Of a DNA stretch of 64,000 nt, positions 45,468-58,300 are shown piece by piece. The notes beneath the pieces are model-generated. The model made no database searches. It worked only from the letters and a program-made list of their open reading frames with translations, and was not told the DNA's origin. Position 1 is the first letter of the stretch. Each line of letters opens with the position of its first letter. Source of the DNA: Manis javanica (Eukaryota; Chordata; Mammalia; Pholidota; Manidae); the NCBI RefSeq assembly GCF_040802235.1, contig NC_133157.1, forward strand, positions 32,629,501-32,693,500, given 5' to 3'. The position numbers were made by a program, and so were the translations under genes.

Positions 45468-45840
45468 AAAATATGAAAAGTCAGATACATGCTTTTGGAA
45501 AATGAATCTGCGCTCCTATGTTTATTGCAGCATTATTCACAATAGCCAAACAAGGAAACAATCTATGTGTCTGATAACAAATAAATGGATAAAGAAAGTG
45601 TAGTATGCATATAAATGGAATATTATTCAGCCATGACAAAGAAGGAAATCATGCTCTCTGTCACAACAAGGCTGGACTGTGAAGGCGTATGTTAAGTGGA
45701 ACAAGCCAAAGACACGCTGCATGGCCTCGTTTACATATGGAATCTAAAACACAAGCCGAACTGATAGAAACAGAATAGAAAAGAGGTTGTGGCAGAGGCT
45801 GGGGGGTGAGGGAAGCAGGGGCTTCCTCTACTGATTGGCT
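45468..45840 (+). mobile_element. Old L1 3' part, sense (right piece)
   Basis: 'gcgctcctatgtttattgca', 'cattattcacaatagccaaa', 'ggaatattattcagccatga' and 'gtttacatatggaatctaaa', an old L1 3' end in the same orientation as the piece at 38530-39455. Confidence 0.75.
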
Positions 45841-46403
45841 GGCCGGGGGGCCTGGACACACACTGAGGGACCAGAGGACAGGACTCTGGTTGGTGGTGGG
45901 GCTTGGGTGGGGTGAAGGCAGCCAGGACAGAGCCTCTGGCTGCAGGAGGGAGTGGCTTCTCCTCTGTGGGCCTCTGAGCAAGTCCCTGTCCCTCTTTGAG
46001 CCTCCTCATCTGGAGAAAGGAGGGTGATGATCCTGTGGGGCAGGACTCACAGGGTTGGTGATGAGGTTCAAGGGAGGGAGGGAGTGTGCTGGAGGTGTGG
46101 GAGGAGAACAAGGATGCCCGTAATATGACACTGAGTCCTCAGGAGACCCTGTGAGGTAGGTGGAGTTGTCCTCACATTTTCCAGATGAGGAAATGGGCTC
46201 AGGGAGGCCCGGCCAAAGGCCCAAAGCTGCATATAGTGCGAGCGCTAGAGCTAGGACTGTTCTGGAATCAGAGTGCCCTGTAGGACAGAGTAGCACGGAT
46301 ACCAGCTGACTTGGTAAGATGACCAGGGTCCAAGGTTAGAAGTTTTGGGGGAACATGGGGTGAAGGGACATGGCCTCTCTGACCCCATCCTTGAACTTGG
46401 CAG
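45841..46403. other. Unassigned between old L1 and RalGDS-like blocks
   Basis: Contains an antisense MIR core near 46170-46260 ('cagatgaggaaatgggctca'). No upstream exon of the RalGDS-like fragment was recognised. Confidence 0.45.
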
Positions 46404-47987
46404 GAGGGGAGACTGCCAAGTTTGCCGTCCTGGAGACAAGCTTCCAGAGAGCCCACAAGCAGCAGCAGCAGGTGAGTGAGTCAGGGAGGTGCTCCAGGTC
46501 AGGGAGGCCAGAGGCCTCCAATGGAGAGAGAAGACCTCTCCTCCCTTGAGGCCCCTCTAGCCCTGCCTCCTGCTGCTGCAATGCCTGACGCCCTTCCGTT
46601 AGCAGTGACTGGGAGGAGGGCCCGGAAGAGCTGGGCACAGGATTTGGGGTGAGGAGGATCCCAGGACCACACACCCTGTGGCTGCCAAAAGCTGGCCCTA
46701 GGAGGTGATTAGAGGGAGCCTGGTGGTCATAGAGGGGGAGGGGAGGGAACTGAGGGGAGGTGCTAAGAGTCCTAGGCTGCTTGCGTGGGACACCTGGGGT
46801 GGGCCAGGAGGCTGAGGGGTGTTCAGGAGAGGGTCCCTGGGGGCACCTGAGAGTGGGGGCTCATCGCTATTCCCACATCCCTTCCTTGGCACGTTTCTCA
46901 CTGGTCTGGTGACGTCGGACTCTGCGAAGGAGGATTCTCTGAGGTGGGCGAGCCTGGGGGTGGGGCAGTGGGGACCAGGATCCTGCGGCCCCACACTGAG
47001 CCCTGCGCCCTCAGCAAACATCCTTTCATGAGGGCCTCTCAGCGGCGCCAGCACACAGGACCGTCATGCTTGTCCTGGGGAGGATGGAGGGAGCTGCCTC
47101 TGCCGGCTCCCTAGGCTGGTGAAGCAGCAGAGCAGCCTGACCGCCAAGCTGCAGGACATTTTGTCAGAGCTTGACCCGCTCGTCCCTCATGGAGGGGAGA
47201 GAGACGTTGGCTCCTCCAGTCAGGCAGCACACAAGCGGCCAAGCAGTCCCTTCCTGTGTGAGGCCCGTCTGCCAGCAGAGAGGGCTGGGCTAGCTCTCAA
47301 GTGCCCCCCTCCAGCCGGGGCTCAGAGCCTGTGTTCCAGGCTTGCTCTGCCCCCTGGCTGTAGTGCAACATGAGGAGGGGTGGGATGGAGAGGTGGTAAC
47401 GGGCTGTGGGGCTTTTTCTGATGGGCCTTGGCTGTCTGCCTTCCCGGGGAATCAGACCAACCTCCAGAAAAAGAGTAAGGGGAGCAGCTGTGGCACATAC
47501 TTGGGGGAGCGTAGGGGAGTGGAAATCCCAATCCCGCCCTCCCACCCCCCAAGCAAGACACTCCCTGACTCCATCTCCTAGGTTTACTGGGCGAGTTTGA
47601 CAACAGAGAAGTGGGAGACCCACCAAACTGGCAGGGTGGAGGAAGAGGGCTGGCATCAAAGACAGCGTCCTGGAGGAGGGGCTGTTTACACCTGTCTCTG
47701 AGAACAGGTAGGACTGGAGGGAACTGAAGGGGAGGAGGCTTCCTATGTGACCCAGGACTGGCCTCCAGCCTTATTCCCCTCCACCCCCACAATACACCAG
47801 CAGCGTACCGCATCCCCCCACCCCCTGACTCAGCCCTATCCACACCTGTTCTTCTCTGGTTCCAGGAATACAAAGTAATGAGGGAGACCTGGCTGCTTCA
47901 GAGGGCTGCTAATCATTACAATCTAGAGCCTGAGGAACAATTTGGAGCCTGTTTTCAGTATATGGAGCAACTCAGTGAGGATGAAGG
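46404..47987 (+). pseudogene. RalGDS/RGL-type GEF fragment, decayed, with introns
   Basis: Four exon-like blocks in order on the plus strand, each flanked by AG and GT: 46404-46471 (GETAKFAVLETSFQRAHK, like RGL TSKFANLDSS), about 46857-46943 (FLGTFLTGLVTSDSAKED, like YLGTFLTDLVMLDTAMKD), 47582-47610 (GLLGEFDNRE, like GNLINFEKRR) and 47866-47987 (EYKVMRETWLLQRAANHYNL then EEQFGACFQYMEQLSEDE, like EFEVIAQIKLLQSACNNY). These are consecutive pieces of the RasGEF (CDC25) catalytic domain of RalGDS-family exchange factors. Block 2 matches the family in two frames and its end phase does not fit block 3, so there are frameshifts. Upstream exons are missing. It is an unprocessed duplicate fragment rather than a retrocopy. 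A possible fifth exon at 48085-48131 is weak. Confidence 0.72.
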
Positions 47988-48793
47988 GTGAGGCCAAGCA
48001 GGAATTGGGTGAGAGCGGGTGTGGGCTGTCACTTGGCAGCTAACTCCTGAGAGTCGGTGGTCCTGATCCTCTGGTCAACCCCAGACCCTGCTGCATGATG
48101 ACAGCTGAGGCACCCAGACTCCAGCTGCTGGGTATGCACGGGGAGGGACACCCCGGGTGTGGCTCCTGGTAGGCTTACAGGCGCTACTCTTCCTGTAGCT
48201 ACAACTGGTCCTACCAGCTGGAGCTCTGGTCCTAGATGCCAGCAGAACACTCAAGGCCGAGAGGGGCTGACCACCATAGAGCTCAGCGGCGAATGGGTGT
48301 CCAGGCTACTGTGGCTGAATCCTAGGGGCTCCAGGTACATCTTCAGGCTAAGTGTGGTCTTAGGGAGTCTGATCCCAGCTCTACTGTTGACCAGCCTTGT
48401 GCCTGGGGCAATATGCCTTAGCCTTCTGGGAGTCAGTTTCCTACTCTGTGAAATGGGTGATGCTAAATGACTGCTTACATGGCAGGGACAGATGGGTACT
48501 GTTGACTTACGGAGCACTCAGTACAGTGCCTGGAGCACAAGATGTAGTTGGGGGGGGGAGTGAGGGGGATGGGCCACGGCCCTGGGGAAAGCCCCCCAAG
48601 GTAATTCTTTCCTTCTGTCCAGCTACCAGGCCTCCGAAACAGAGTGCAGTACCAGTGGCGGATCACACTTCTGAGACCAGCTCAAGTAAGGCAGCAGCAG
48701 GGACACAGCGGGGGCTCTCATAGGCACTGGGTCAGCCCCTCCTCTGAGGTGAAGAACACAGTGAGCCTTTCTGTGGGGTCTCCTGAAGGGCAG

Positions 48794-48799
48794 AATAAA
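48794..48799 (+). promoter_or_regulatory. AATAAA near the RalGDS-like fragment
   Basis: Plus-strand poly(A) hexamer downstream of the RalGDS-like blocks. It may belong to the original gene end or be chance. Confidence 0.2.
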
Positions 48800-48864
48800 A
48801 GATGACCCTGCTCCATCCAGCTGCCCTTCTCTAAGGCCTATTTACCTATTGTGGAGGGGTACCG

Positions 48865-48870
48865 TTTATT
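48865..48870 (-). promoter_or_regulatory. Possible STRA6L poly(A) signal
   Basis: AATAAA on the minus strand, about 490 bases past the candidate STRA6L stop. No downstream element was judged; inference only. Confidence 0.3.
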
Positions 48871-49359
48871 TGTTGTGAGCAGTAAATGCTGGATTTGAAT
48901 ATTATTATACTAAAATCCTATTTCTTTTACAGATTGAGTGAGTGATTTTGTTCTTTCACTTTCTATGCTAATTTAAATGAACTACAGACTCTCACATTCC
49001 TCCCTGAACTAAGAAATCTTGCATGGTCATCAGCTTATTGTATGTGGAAGAAGACGAAAGGACCAGCCCCCATCCCTGGCTACTGAAGGGAGACCCCTGT
49101 GTCCCCCTTACTCTAAAAATATGTTCACTTTAGCATTACTAACCTGGGCAAGGAGCAGAGACAGCCCCTGAGATCTCCTGGGATTTCGAGGTTGAAGGTG
49201 CTTTCACAGGCATAACCACCACTGAAATGTGGGTGTCTTGGAAAATAATACTTGCCCTAGGACAGTAGTTGTTTTTCTTACAGTTTTGAAGGAAGAGGGA
49301 ATATTTTCTGCTTCTCTTGTTGAGGTTTCTTTGGGCAAATATTAGGAACTTGTAGTTCT

Positions 49360-49388
49360 CTAGTTCAATCTCTGGAGTTGCACCAGCA
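49360..49388 (-). CDS. STRA6L: STRA6L exon H, candidate last coding exon
   Basis: A good acceptor (pyrimidine tract then ACTTAG) at 49389-49390. In the phase set by exon G it reads VLVQLQRLN and stops at 49362-49360. The short tail does not clearly match the C-terminus of STRA6, and 2.7 kb separates it from exon G, so another last exon is possible. A tttatt (AATAAA on the minus strand) at 48865-48870 could end a 3' UTR of about 500 bases. Confidence 0.45.
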
Positions 49389-52300
49389 CTAAGTAGGGGG
49401 AAAAAATGTGAAAAGATCAAACATTGCATATGGGAAGGACAAGACCAGAGGAAGGGGATTTGCAAATGGACAGGGGCAGCAGGATTTCCCATCCTCGGTC
49501 CCCCTCTAGGATCTCTGTGTTCATTCTTTACCCACATTTGGAACCTTTATGGGATCCTTGTCCATGAATTCCTTCTGCTGCTTTCCTACCCAGGGGAAAG
49601 ATCTGTCATGTGCCTTTTATGGGCCTCATTCCATAAACATTTCTGCTACCCTGAACGGGATTTCCAGCATCCCTACCCTTCCTTGTATAATTCTTTTTAA
49701 GACAAAATTTCCCTAGAGGCCCCAGCCTCTCTGTCTGGTACGCTGTGGCCACTCCTCCCCGGCTGGGACCTGATGGATCATGGATGAGTTCCGGTCTGGC
49801 CATGGAAAGACCCCATACTGTCCCTTGCTGGCCAAGGTGGCTCAGGGACTGAGACAACTAATAAGCCCAAAAGCAAGTAGGGCTGGTGGGTTTAGTTCCT
49901 GAGGAGAATCAATGGTAATCGGCAACTACCTTAAGGGAGACCATTACAGGCCCCTTTCTTCATGGAGCTGCAGCACAGTGAGAGGTGAGCAGACAGTAAT
50001 CAGATCACCACAAAGTGTAATATTACAAATAACATAACTGATATTTATTGAAAGTTTAGGATATTGAGAGTTAGGATCAGGCACCAGCTTAGGAGTGTTT
50101 GTATGTATTAACTCATTTTATCCTCAAAATAATTTTGGATGTTGTGGGTATCACCCACTTTTTATATGTAAGAAAAGAAAGCACAGAAAGGCAAAGTAAT
50201 TTAGCCAATATCACACAGCTAGAAAGTAGTGGTGTGGAGATCCCGAAACTCTGAGTCTCAGTTTCCTGTTTCTAAAAGCAGAATGACAAAGCTTAGCTGT
50301 GGAGATTAAGTTAAAAGAGATGAGTCTGGCAAATACGTAAAGGATGGCTTTACAGTAGGAGCTCAATAATGATTACTGAATTTCAGTGGCTCTGGGACCT
50401 GTGAGGTAGATGGGGACTTCCCTTACCCTATTGGTGGGCCCTTCTGGCACTTGCAGAGTGGCTTCATGAGTGACTTTTAAGGATCACACTTTCTACAGGT
50501 CCTGGGCCATCAGAGACCTCATGCTTGGGTAGGAAGAATTTGGGTAAATTCTGGGCCTTGTGCCCAAAGAGAAATATCCAGGCTTTCAGCCAGCTACATG
50601 GGCCTCTTCCCAACACCCTGCTCTGTAAACACCAGAGGGCTCACTCTCCTCAAACATGCCTGAGCTCTTCCTGCTCCCAAACCTTTGCATTATTGTGCCC
50701 CAATTAGGATGCATGCCCACCCTGTCTTTGCCTCCTGAGACAGGTGCTTTCCCAGGGGATCCCCCTTTGTCAGAGAGATTCTGAATCAGAATTTCTGTGT
50801 GACAAGGCCCAGGTCAGTTCTGATCTATTCTTCATCCCAGGGGCCAACACAGGGAGAGCTCAGTGTATGCCTGCTTACCCTACTGGACTGGAGGCTGTGA
50901 TCATGGATTTCCTTCTCTCCTACCACCAGAAGACCTGAGAAGGAGGAAGCAATAAAGCCATCCTTTCTTCCAAAGAAAAACTGCATCAGTGGTTAAACTC
51001 ACCTGATAGAAATTTTGCCACCTTCCTCAGTGACGCAAAGTTCTGCCCTGTGGTCAAACTAAGTGCTTCTCAACACCGAACTCCCCAGGTTCCCAGGCTG
51101 CCCCCTAACCATGAATAGTGGAAACAATTATTGGGCAAGTTATGTTCAACAGAAATTCTCTTTAGTCCTTGATCTTTTTACCAAGGAAGTGATTCATAGT
51201 TCATTGTTTAGCTCAGTATCATGCCATGAGTAGCCAGTGCTGTGTGCCATCTGCACCCACAGTGGCTATGCATCTCATCGCATCACAGGGGACAGCTTTT
51301 GGTCAGCCTGGAATGGCCTTGTAACAGTGTTGGAGGTCAGCATCAGCTCTCAGAGCATGGTGACAGAATCTGGGTAAACTCCCAGGAGCCATGACCCACT
51401 CTTGATTTTCTGAGCATGGCCAGTCTGGGATTGTTGATCAGGGTCTGCAGCAGGAACCACCGTGTTCTGGACCTAGCTGAGATGCGGGGACCTAGGATAG
51501 AATCAAAACAGACAGGCTGGGGTATGGGGGCAGCTTGTCTCTGTCCTTCTCAGAGGACAAAAGCTGCCAGTAAGGTGTGGGAGGAGGAGCTGGATCAGGA
51601 CTCTTGGGAAAAAGAGGGTGGCTGGAGGGATGTGAGTTTGTCTCACAGAGCTGAGTACCTACAGTATTGGGAACAGTGATGAACACAGTCCAGATCAGTC
51701 TTCACAAAGCATGGCTAATGGGTGGCTTCTCAGTAGATAGCAGAACAGAATAATAGGGCTGGCAGGGGTAGGCCTTGAGAGGGCAGGAGTTGGTGGCAGG
51801 AGAGCTTGTGGTAGCAGAACTGAGTGCCACCTTGGAGGGCATTTGGCCTGAAGCCTGGGATATGGGTAGTGTCAAACAAATGGGGAACAGAGGACTCAAG
51901 CAGAACTGAGTTCATTTCCAAGATCAAGGAAGGAGCCCAGGTAGAAGGAGGGGAAAAAGTGTCCTGATCTCCCAGGTAGGTTTCCCAGGGCTCAGAGTAC
52001 AGAGGAAAAGGGCAGAACAGGGGTCATGTGGGACACCAGAGAAGCCTTAGGGTACTTGTTTCCTGGTGTCCAGCCCCAGTGTACATTCAAACAGGAGTCT
52101 TACCTGTTGGCTGATTTTGGCACCAGTATCTGATGGCCTGTTGGAGCCTCTTCTCCCTGTGGCCTATAATCAGGATGTGACAGAAGCTGACGAGCACAGG
52201 GTTGGTATGATAATGATCCACATAGAGCATGCCGATCCATGCATTGAACCCTGAAATCCAGAAGGCGAGTCAGGCCATGCAGTATGTCTCAGGAGGGCCC

Positions 52301-55300
52301 AGCTTGTGCTTTTTATGACACAACTGCAGGGTTACTTTGTTCCTACACTGTGCCTGGCCTTTGCTGAGAAATCTGGAAAATTAGGTATAAAGAACTGGAA
52401 GGAGTCATAGAGATCACCTTCTAATCCATCCATTTTATTGGGAACTTGCAGTTCCAACGGGCTAAGAGCTGCTGTGGCTAATATGAAGAAGCCATCAGTC
52501 ATATAATGAATGGATGAGTAAGTGAATGGACAGGGGCCAGAAATAGAACAAAAACGATTTTTACTCTACAGTAAATGGCTTTGATTTAAAAGCATTTTAG
52601 CTGAACAGACTGTTTTCTTAACTAAGTTTCCAACTAACATTATGAGATGTGTTCTTTTCAAAATTTTCAGAGCCACACATTTATACATTCTAACTGCTCA
52701 GACAGAACACTATGTCTTCCTGCCCTCCATTATACTGCAAAGGTCTGTCAAATATGCAGGTATTTATAATTTAATAGCCTGAATTCCCTTCTGACCTTTA
52801 TTTTAGTCTGAGTGTTTTTCCTAACTCAGCTTTATAGCCTCCATAGGAAGATAAGCTTTAAGCATTTTTTTAAGTGAAGAGTGTGAACTCCGGGCCTCTG
52901 GTACCTGGCCTCCAAGCAGCCTCTCCAAAGTTGCAAGTCGTTCATAGATGCTGGCCTCTTACCCATGTCTGCTCCTTCATAGCCATTCTGCATGATGGTC
53001 CTGTCAATGCGAGCAATCAGCCACGTGCCCAGGATGCAGCTGATGAGCAGCCTGGAGAGGCAAGCGCCCAGGCCCAGCAGCACGTTGTAGAAGAACAGAA
53101 AGTAGTTGAAGTTGTGGAATGCTTTCCTGCAAATAGAAACAGGTAGAGAGGCAGCACCCTTCAGTATGAGGAGGTGGCCAAGCAGGAGACCTGTGCCCAA
53201 ATCCTACACTTCCTGTCTCCTAGCTGTGTGACCTTAGGCTGTAAGAGGGCGCTTTTGCCCCTGCCACACAGCGCTGGTGTGAGAAGTGGCTCAGGTATGG
53301 TGTAGAGGGTGGTGTGTACAGTGCTGAACAAATGTTAGTGGGGACTGCATTGTTTCACAGCATCCTTGGGTTTTGAGGTTTCCTGTATGATAAGAAATCT
53401 CATGTGGCTACAGCTGGTTTTGTGGCAATAGCAGAGGTGGTGGCTTTCCCACTGTCTGTTGTAACAACGATCTGCCTCCAGCTGGAACTGCTCCAAGACC
53501 TCAAGAGGAAACTTACCAAATGACTTGATCCTGTGGTTTCCTATTGCTTATGGGATAAAGGCCAAACTTTGCATATTGAATTCTTGGGCCATCTTTGAGA
53601 GGGGCCTTTCTGGTATTGTCACTCTGTGCCCCTCGCCATCCAAGGCAGCTACATGGCCACCATACTGGATTCTCATCCCTATACCTCCTGCCCTTTCATG
53701 GCTTCCTGCCTCCATCGGTATAGTGGGGCTGCCAGCCATGCCTTCTACTCATCTCTACCTGCAAGGAACCCTACCAGCCACCAACCTCAGCCCAAATGTC
53801 CCACCTACAGCTGAATTAACCACTCCTGCCTCTCCTTCTCCATTACTCTTGTTTTTCTTGTAATCTTGTCACATCTTCTGGACTCTACTGTCCCTACATG
53901 CCTGTGTCTGTTGGCTCCAGTGGACCAGGAGCTTCTACATACAGGTCATGTGGGGATATGTCTTTATTCTCAGTGCCCATGTGGTTTCCTTCATGAGTGA
54001 ACAGCTTTGAATCAATGAATTAGAGAAGATTACCATGGGCCAGGCACACTCTTGTTCTAAGTCTATATTTTAGAACATTTCATTCTCAGAACACCTCTTT
54101 GACGTATGCACAATTTGTAAAATGAGGAAACTGAGGTTCAGAGATATTTAGTAAAGTCACAAACTCATATAACTCACAAGGAGGGGTAGCCAGGATTTGG
54201 ACCCAGGCATTTTGGCTGCAGAGCTCACTCCTGCACCACTGCCCCTAGCCCTCTCAGAGAGTGCACAGTCTACCCAGGAAGCTGCCAAGGGTGAAGAGCA
54301 GGCACAGAGGCTGCCAAAGGCAAAGCCCTACAGTCCACACTCCCCTCTCTCCCCTCACCTGTTGTTGAGAGCCAAGGGCTTCTGCTTGTCAGCTGTGCCT
54401 ATCTTTGGTTGCAGGAAGAAGGTGGTGGCAATCCATACCTGGATGATCATGAGGCCCAGGACGATGGATATGGTGAGGCTGAAACACAGGGTGAAACTAT
54501 CTTGAGGGGGCCTTGTCCACTCTCCCCAGGCCCTTCTCAAATGCCCAGTAAGAAAGAGGAGATGCTGACAGCCTGCCAGAGTGACAGTAGCATGAGCACT
54601 ACGCTCTATGTCTACAGAGCATTCTCACACCCATTGTGCTGATGGGAAAATTGAGGCTCACAGAGGGGAGATGACCTTCTCAAGCTGCATCATCAGGTCT
54701 TCTGGCTCCCGTCCAGAACTCTGGGATTTACTATGTCCTTTTGTCCAGGGAAGACAGCTGGGGTGAGTGGTTTAATAGCATGGGAATCACAGAAGGGAAC
54801 GGAGTGTTTACAAGAGCTCATGAAGGCCATGAGAATGGATAGGGCAGCCTCTGCCCAGGCTCACAGGGGCTCTCAGTGAGTCTGGGACCAAGGAGGTCCC
54901 CAGAAAGTACCACCTCCTGCGTCTGCCACCTCTGAGTGGCAGCATGGGGTAATGCTCAAATGAGGCTTTAGTGTCAGATTGCCTGGCCCCCAGTATCGCC
55001 TCTTCCCCACTCTTGGAAAAACTGCTTAGCCTCTCTGTGCCTGTATCCTTTTCTGAAACAAAAGGGAGCTAATGTAAATCCCAACCCTAAAGAGTTCCTA
55101 ACATAAAAGATGCACAGTAAATTCTCCCTAATGTCAGCCTTCACTTTTATCTTTTATATGGGTAAACTGAGGCTCAGAGAAGCAACTTACCCAAAGTCAC
55201 AAAGCTGATCTAAAACCTAAGCTCAGATTTCTCCTCTCCTTCCATTATACTGTCTTGTCTCTCACTTCACCTCCCTACCCTCAGTCTTTCAAGCTATAAA

Positions 55301-58300
55301 ATGGACATGCCTGTATCCCCCACAGATGCAATTGTGGGCACCCCACTGAACTGTGGGAGTGGAAACATTTTGTAAACAATTGCTTGCATTGACAGGACAG
55401 GTGCCTGTCATGATGAGCTGCTGTTTCAGCTTGTCCTTGAGTCATTGCTGAGAGCCTGGGCCCAGGGATTCCAGAGAGCCCAGCAGGAAAGGGGTCTTCA
55501 ACAGCAGCTGTGGGGGGTCCACCAGCTCCCAGGCTCTGGGCAAGGACAGGCAGCCCACCCAGTACTTACGTCCCGATGCCCAGTCCTTGGAGCATCCCTA
55601 GGCCCTGGTTGTGGATGACAGGCAGCACCAGACTGTACATGATCATCATGCCACACAGGCTCTGCAGCACATGGATAATGAGGTAGCCTGGAGGCCAAGA
55701 GAACTGGTGGTCACTCAAAGCCCTTCATGATCCGCTCACACCTGTACCTCCCTGCACTGTCCCCCTCCCCATCTTCCTCCCACCAAAGTCCTGGCATTTT
55801 TGCTTATGCTGCTGCTTCTGCCTGGCTTGGCTTCCCTTTTCTTCCTGCTGACCTTCTGCTGACTTTATTCACCTGCCAGGCACAGTTTAAATGTCTATTC
55901 CACTAGAAAGCATTCATGCCCTGCTCTGGATGTGGATAGTCACTTCTTCCTCTGGGTCACCACCCCCTTAGCAATTATGCCCCGCGGGCTTGGGACAGGT
56001 GGTGGTGATGACCTGTAGGAGTGATTCTCCGTCCTTCTTGAAGGTCCCTCGAGGAAGAGCCAGGGCTTCTTCTGCCTCACTTCTCTCCTCCCTACCCACA
56101 GCCAGGACTCTGCAAGTGCCCAGGGACTGTGTGTTGAATTGAATAGGTCACATGGTGGCACTTACCCCACAGAATATAGGCTATTTGCCAGCCAGAGTAC
56201 CTTGCGATGGCCACCTGAGATTGAAAAAGGAAAAGGGGCCTCAGAGGGAGGAAAGCTTGATTACCTTTAATAAGTGTGTCAAACATGTCTGCCTCGTTGA
56301 GGTTCACCCACCAACCCGCCAAGGCAGGTGTCCTGATTGTCCTCATATTACAGATGAAGAAACTCAGGCCAGATGGGGACAGTGACTCCTGAGTCGCCCA
56401 GCAGTAGAGCATACGAGCACCGAGGACCTGGACTCCCAGCCCGGGGCTCTTCCTGCCCCATCATATTGCCCCATCTAAGTGTAGGAGAGCAGGTTTTGGC
56501 AAATCAGTCTTGGAGCAGAAGGAGGTCTCTGTAGACTTACCACACTCTCCGACGAGGAAGGATTATGGAACTTCACAGGAAGAAACTGTTTATCTCCTGC
56601 CCACAACCTCTTCATGTGCTTTCTAGAGAATAAGTGAGAAATGAGCAGTGTTCATAACTATGGTTCCTTATGCACTGAGAGCTCAATAGATGTAAACAGA
56701 AAGGATGGTGGAGGGAGCAGGCCGGCAGTCAGACTCCCTGTATTGACCATGGTTCTAATCAGCCCTAAAAAGCTTTTTTTAAATACTTTTAAAAATTGAA
56801 GTATAATTGACATGTAACATTGTATTGGTTTCAGGTATACAACATAATGATTCAGTATTTCTATTTATTGTGAAATGATCACCACCGTAAATCTAGTTAA
56901 TATCCATCACCATATGTAGTTGACAAAAATTTTTTTCTTGTGGTGAGAATTTTTAAGATCAATTCTCTTAACCACTTTCAAATATGCAGTACAGTATTAT
57001 TGTTACCATGCTGTACACTACAGGACTTGTTTATCTTGTAACTAGAGGTTTATACATTTTGACCCCTTTCATGCATTTCTCCCACCACCCCTCAGCCCCT
57101 ATCTCTGACAACCACCAATATGTTCTCTATATCTATGAGCTTGATTTTGTTTTAGATTTCACATATAAGTGAGATCATATGGTATTTGTCTTTCTCTGTC
57201 TGACTTATTTTCACTTAGCATAATACAATCAATGTCTATCCATGTTGTTGCAAATGGCAAGACTTCATTTTTATGGCTGAATAGTATTCTATTGTATATA
57301 CACATAGATCTTCTTTATTCATCCATAAACGGATATTTAGGTTGCTTCCATATCTTGGCTATTGTGAATAATATTGCAACAAATGTAGGATATATTTTTT
57401 GGAATTAGTGTTTTGTTTTCTTTGGGTAAATACCCAGAAATGGAATTACTGAATCATAGAGTATTTCTATTTAAAAATTTTTAAGGAAACACCATACTAT
57501 TTTCCACAGTGGCTGCACCAATTTACATTCCCACCAACAGTCATGAAGGTTCCCTTCTCTCCACATCCTTGCCAAAACTTGTGATTTCTTGTCTTTTTGA
57601 TAGTAAATAGCCTTTCTAACAGGTATGAGGTGGGACCTCACTATGGTTTTGATTTGTGTTTCCTTGATGATTTAAAAATCTTAAATTTGATATATTCTGT
57701 AAAAAGAATACATTGTCAACTAGTCTTAATGATGACTGAATGTGATAGTAGAGACTCTGTGTGGCATTTTTCCCTTCAACTTGCTCTACTTTTTTATTTT
57801 TTTCTTTGATGAATATGTAATAATATTTTAAAATAGGTAAAAACAGAAAATTGATTTTAACAATAACCTCATCATAACAACCTACAGGGAAATAAAAATA
57901 GAGCCATAACCACTCCTAATCCCAGCACCCCACCAAATCCCTGCATGCCTTTCCCAGGTGTTAGTCTTAGCCTGGCCCTTTGTGTAAAGATTAGGTTGGC
58001 ATAGTTATGTTCACAGTCTGTATTCACGCCTATGTCCTGTATTTTTCTTAGAACTATCTCCAGCACCTTCCAGGATGCTTTACAATTTTATCATCACCAA
58101 ATTAGGGAAACTCGGTATGAAATAAAGAATGTAAATACCTCAATAATTTGTACAGTTGACCCTTAAACAGTGTGGGGGTTAGAGGAGACAACTGCTGCAC
58201 AGTCAAAAATCCACGTATAATTTTGACTCCCCAAAAACTTAACTAACAGCCCACTGTTGACCAGAGGCCTTACTGATAACATAAAGTTGATTAACATATT

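Larger units (their letters stand above)
53127..54358. other. STRA6L intron E-F
   Basis: An L2-like fragment (53525-53960) and an antisense MIR (54020-54220). Confidence 0.55.

Noticed and set aside
47119-47373. Plus-strand frame VKQQSSLTAKLQDILSE near the RalGDS-like blocks
   Set aside because: It falls between blocks 2 and 3, where the family has no matching residues, so it is not part of the RasGEF domain order.
48085-48131. Possible fifth RalGDS-like exon
   Set aside because: AG and GT flanks exist, but only a short TAEAP resembles the family CELEP. Too weak to annotate.
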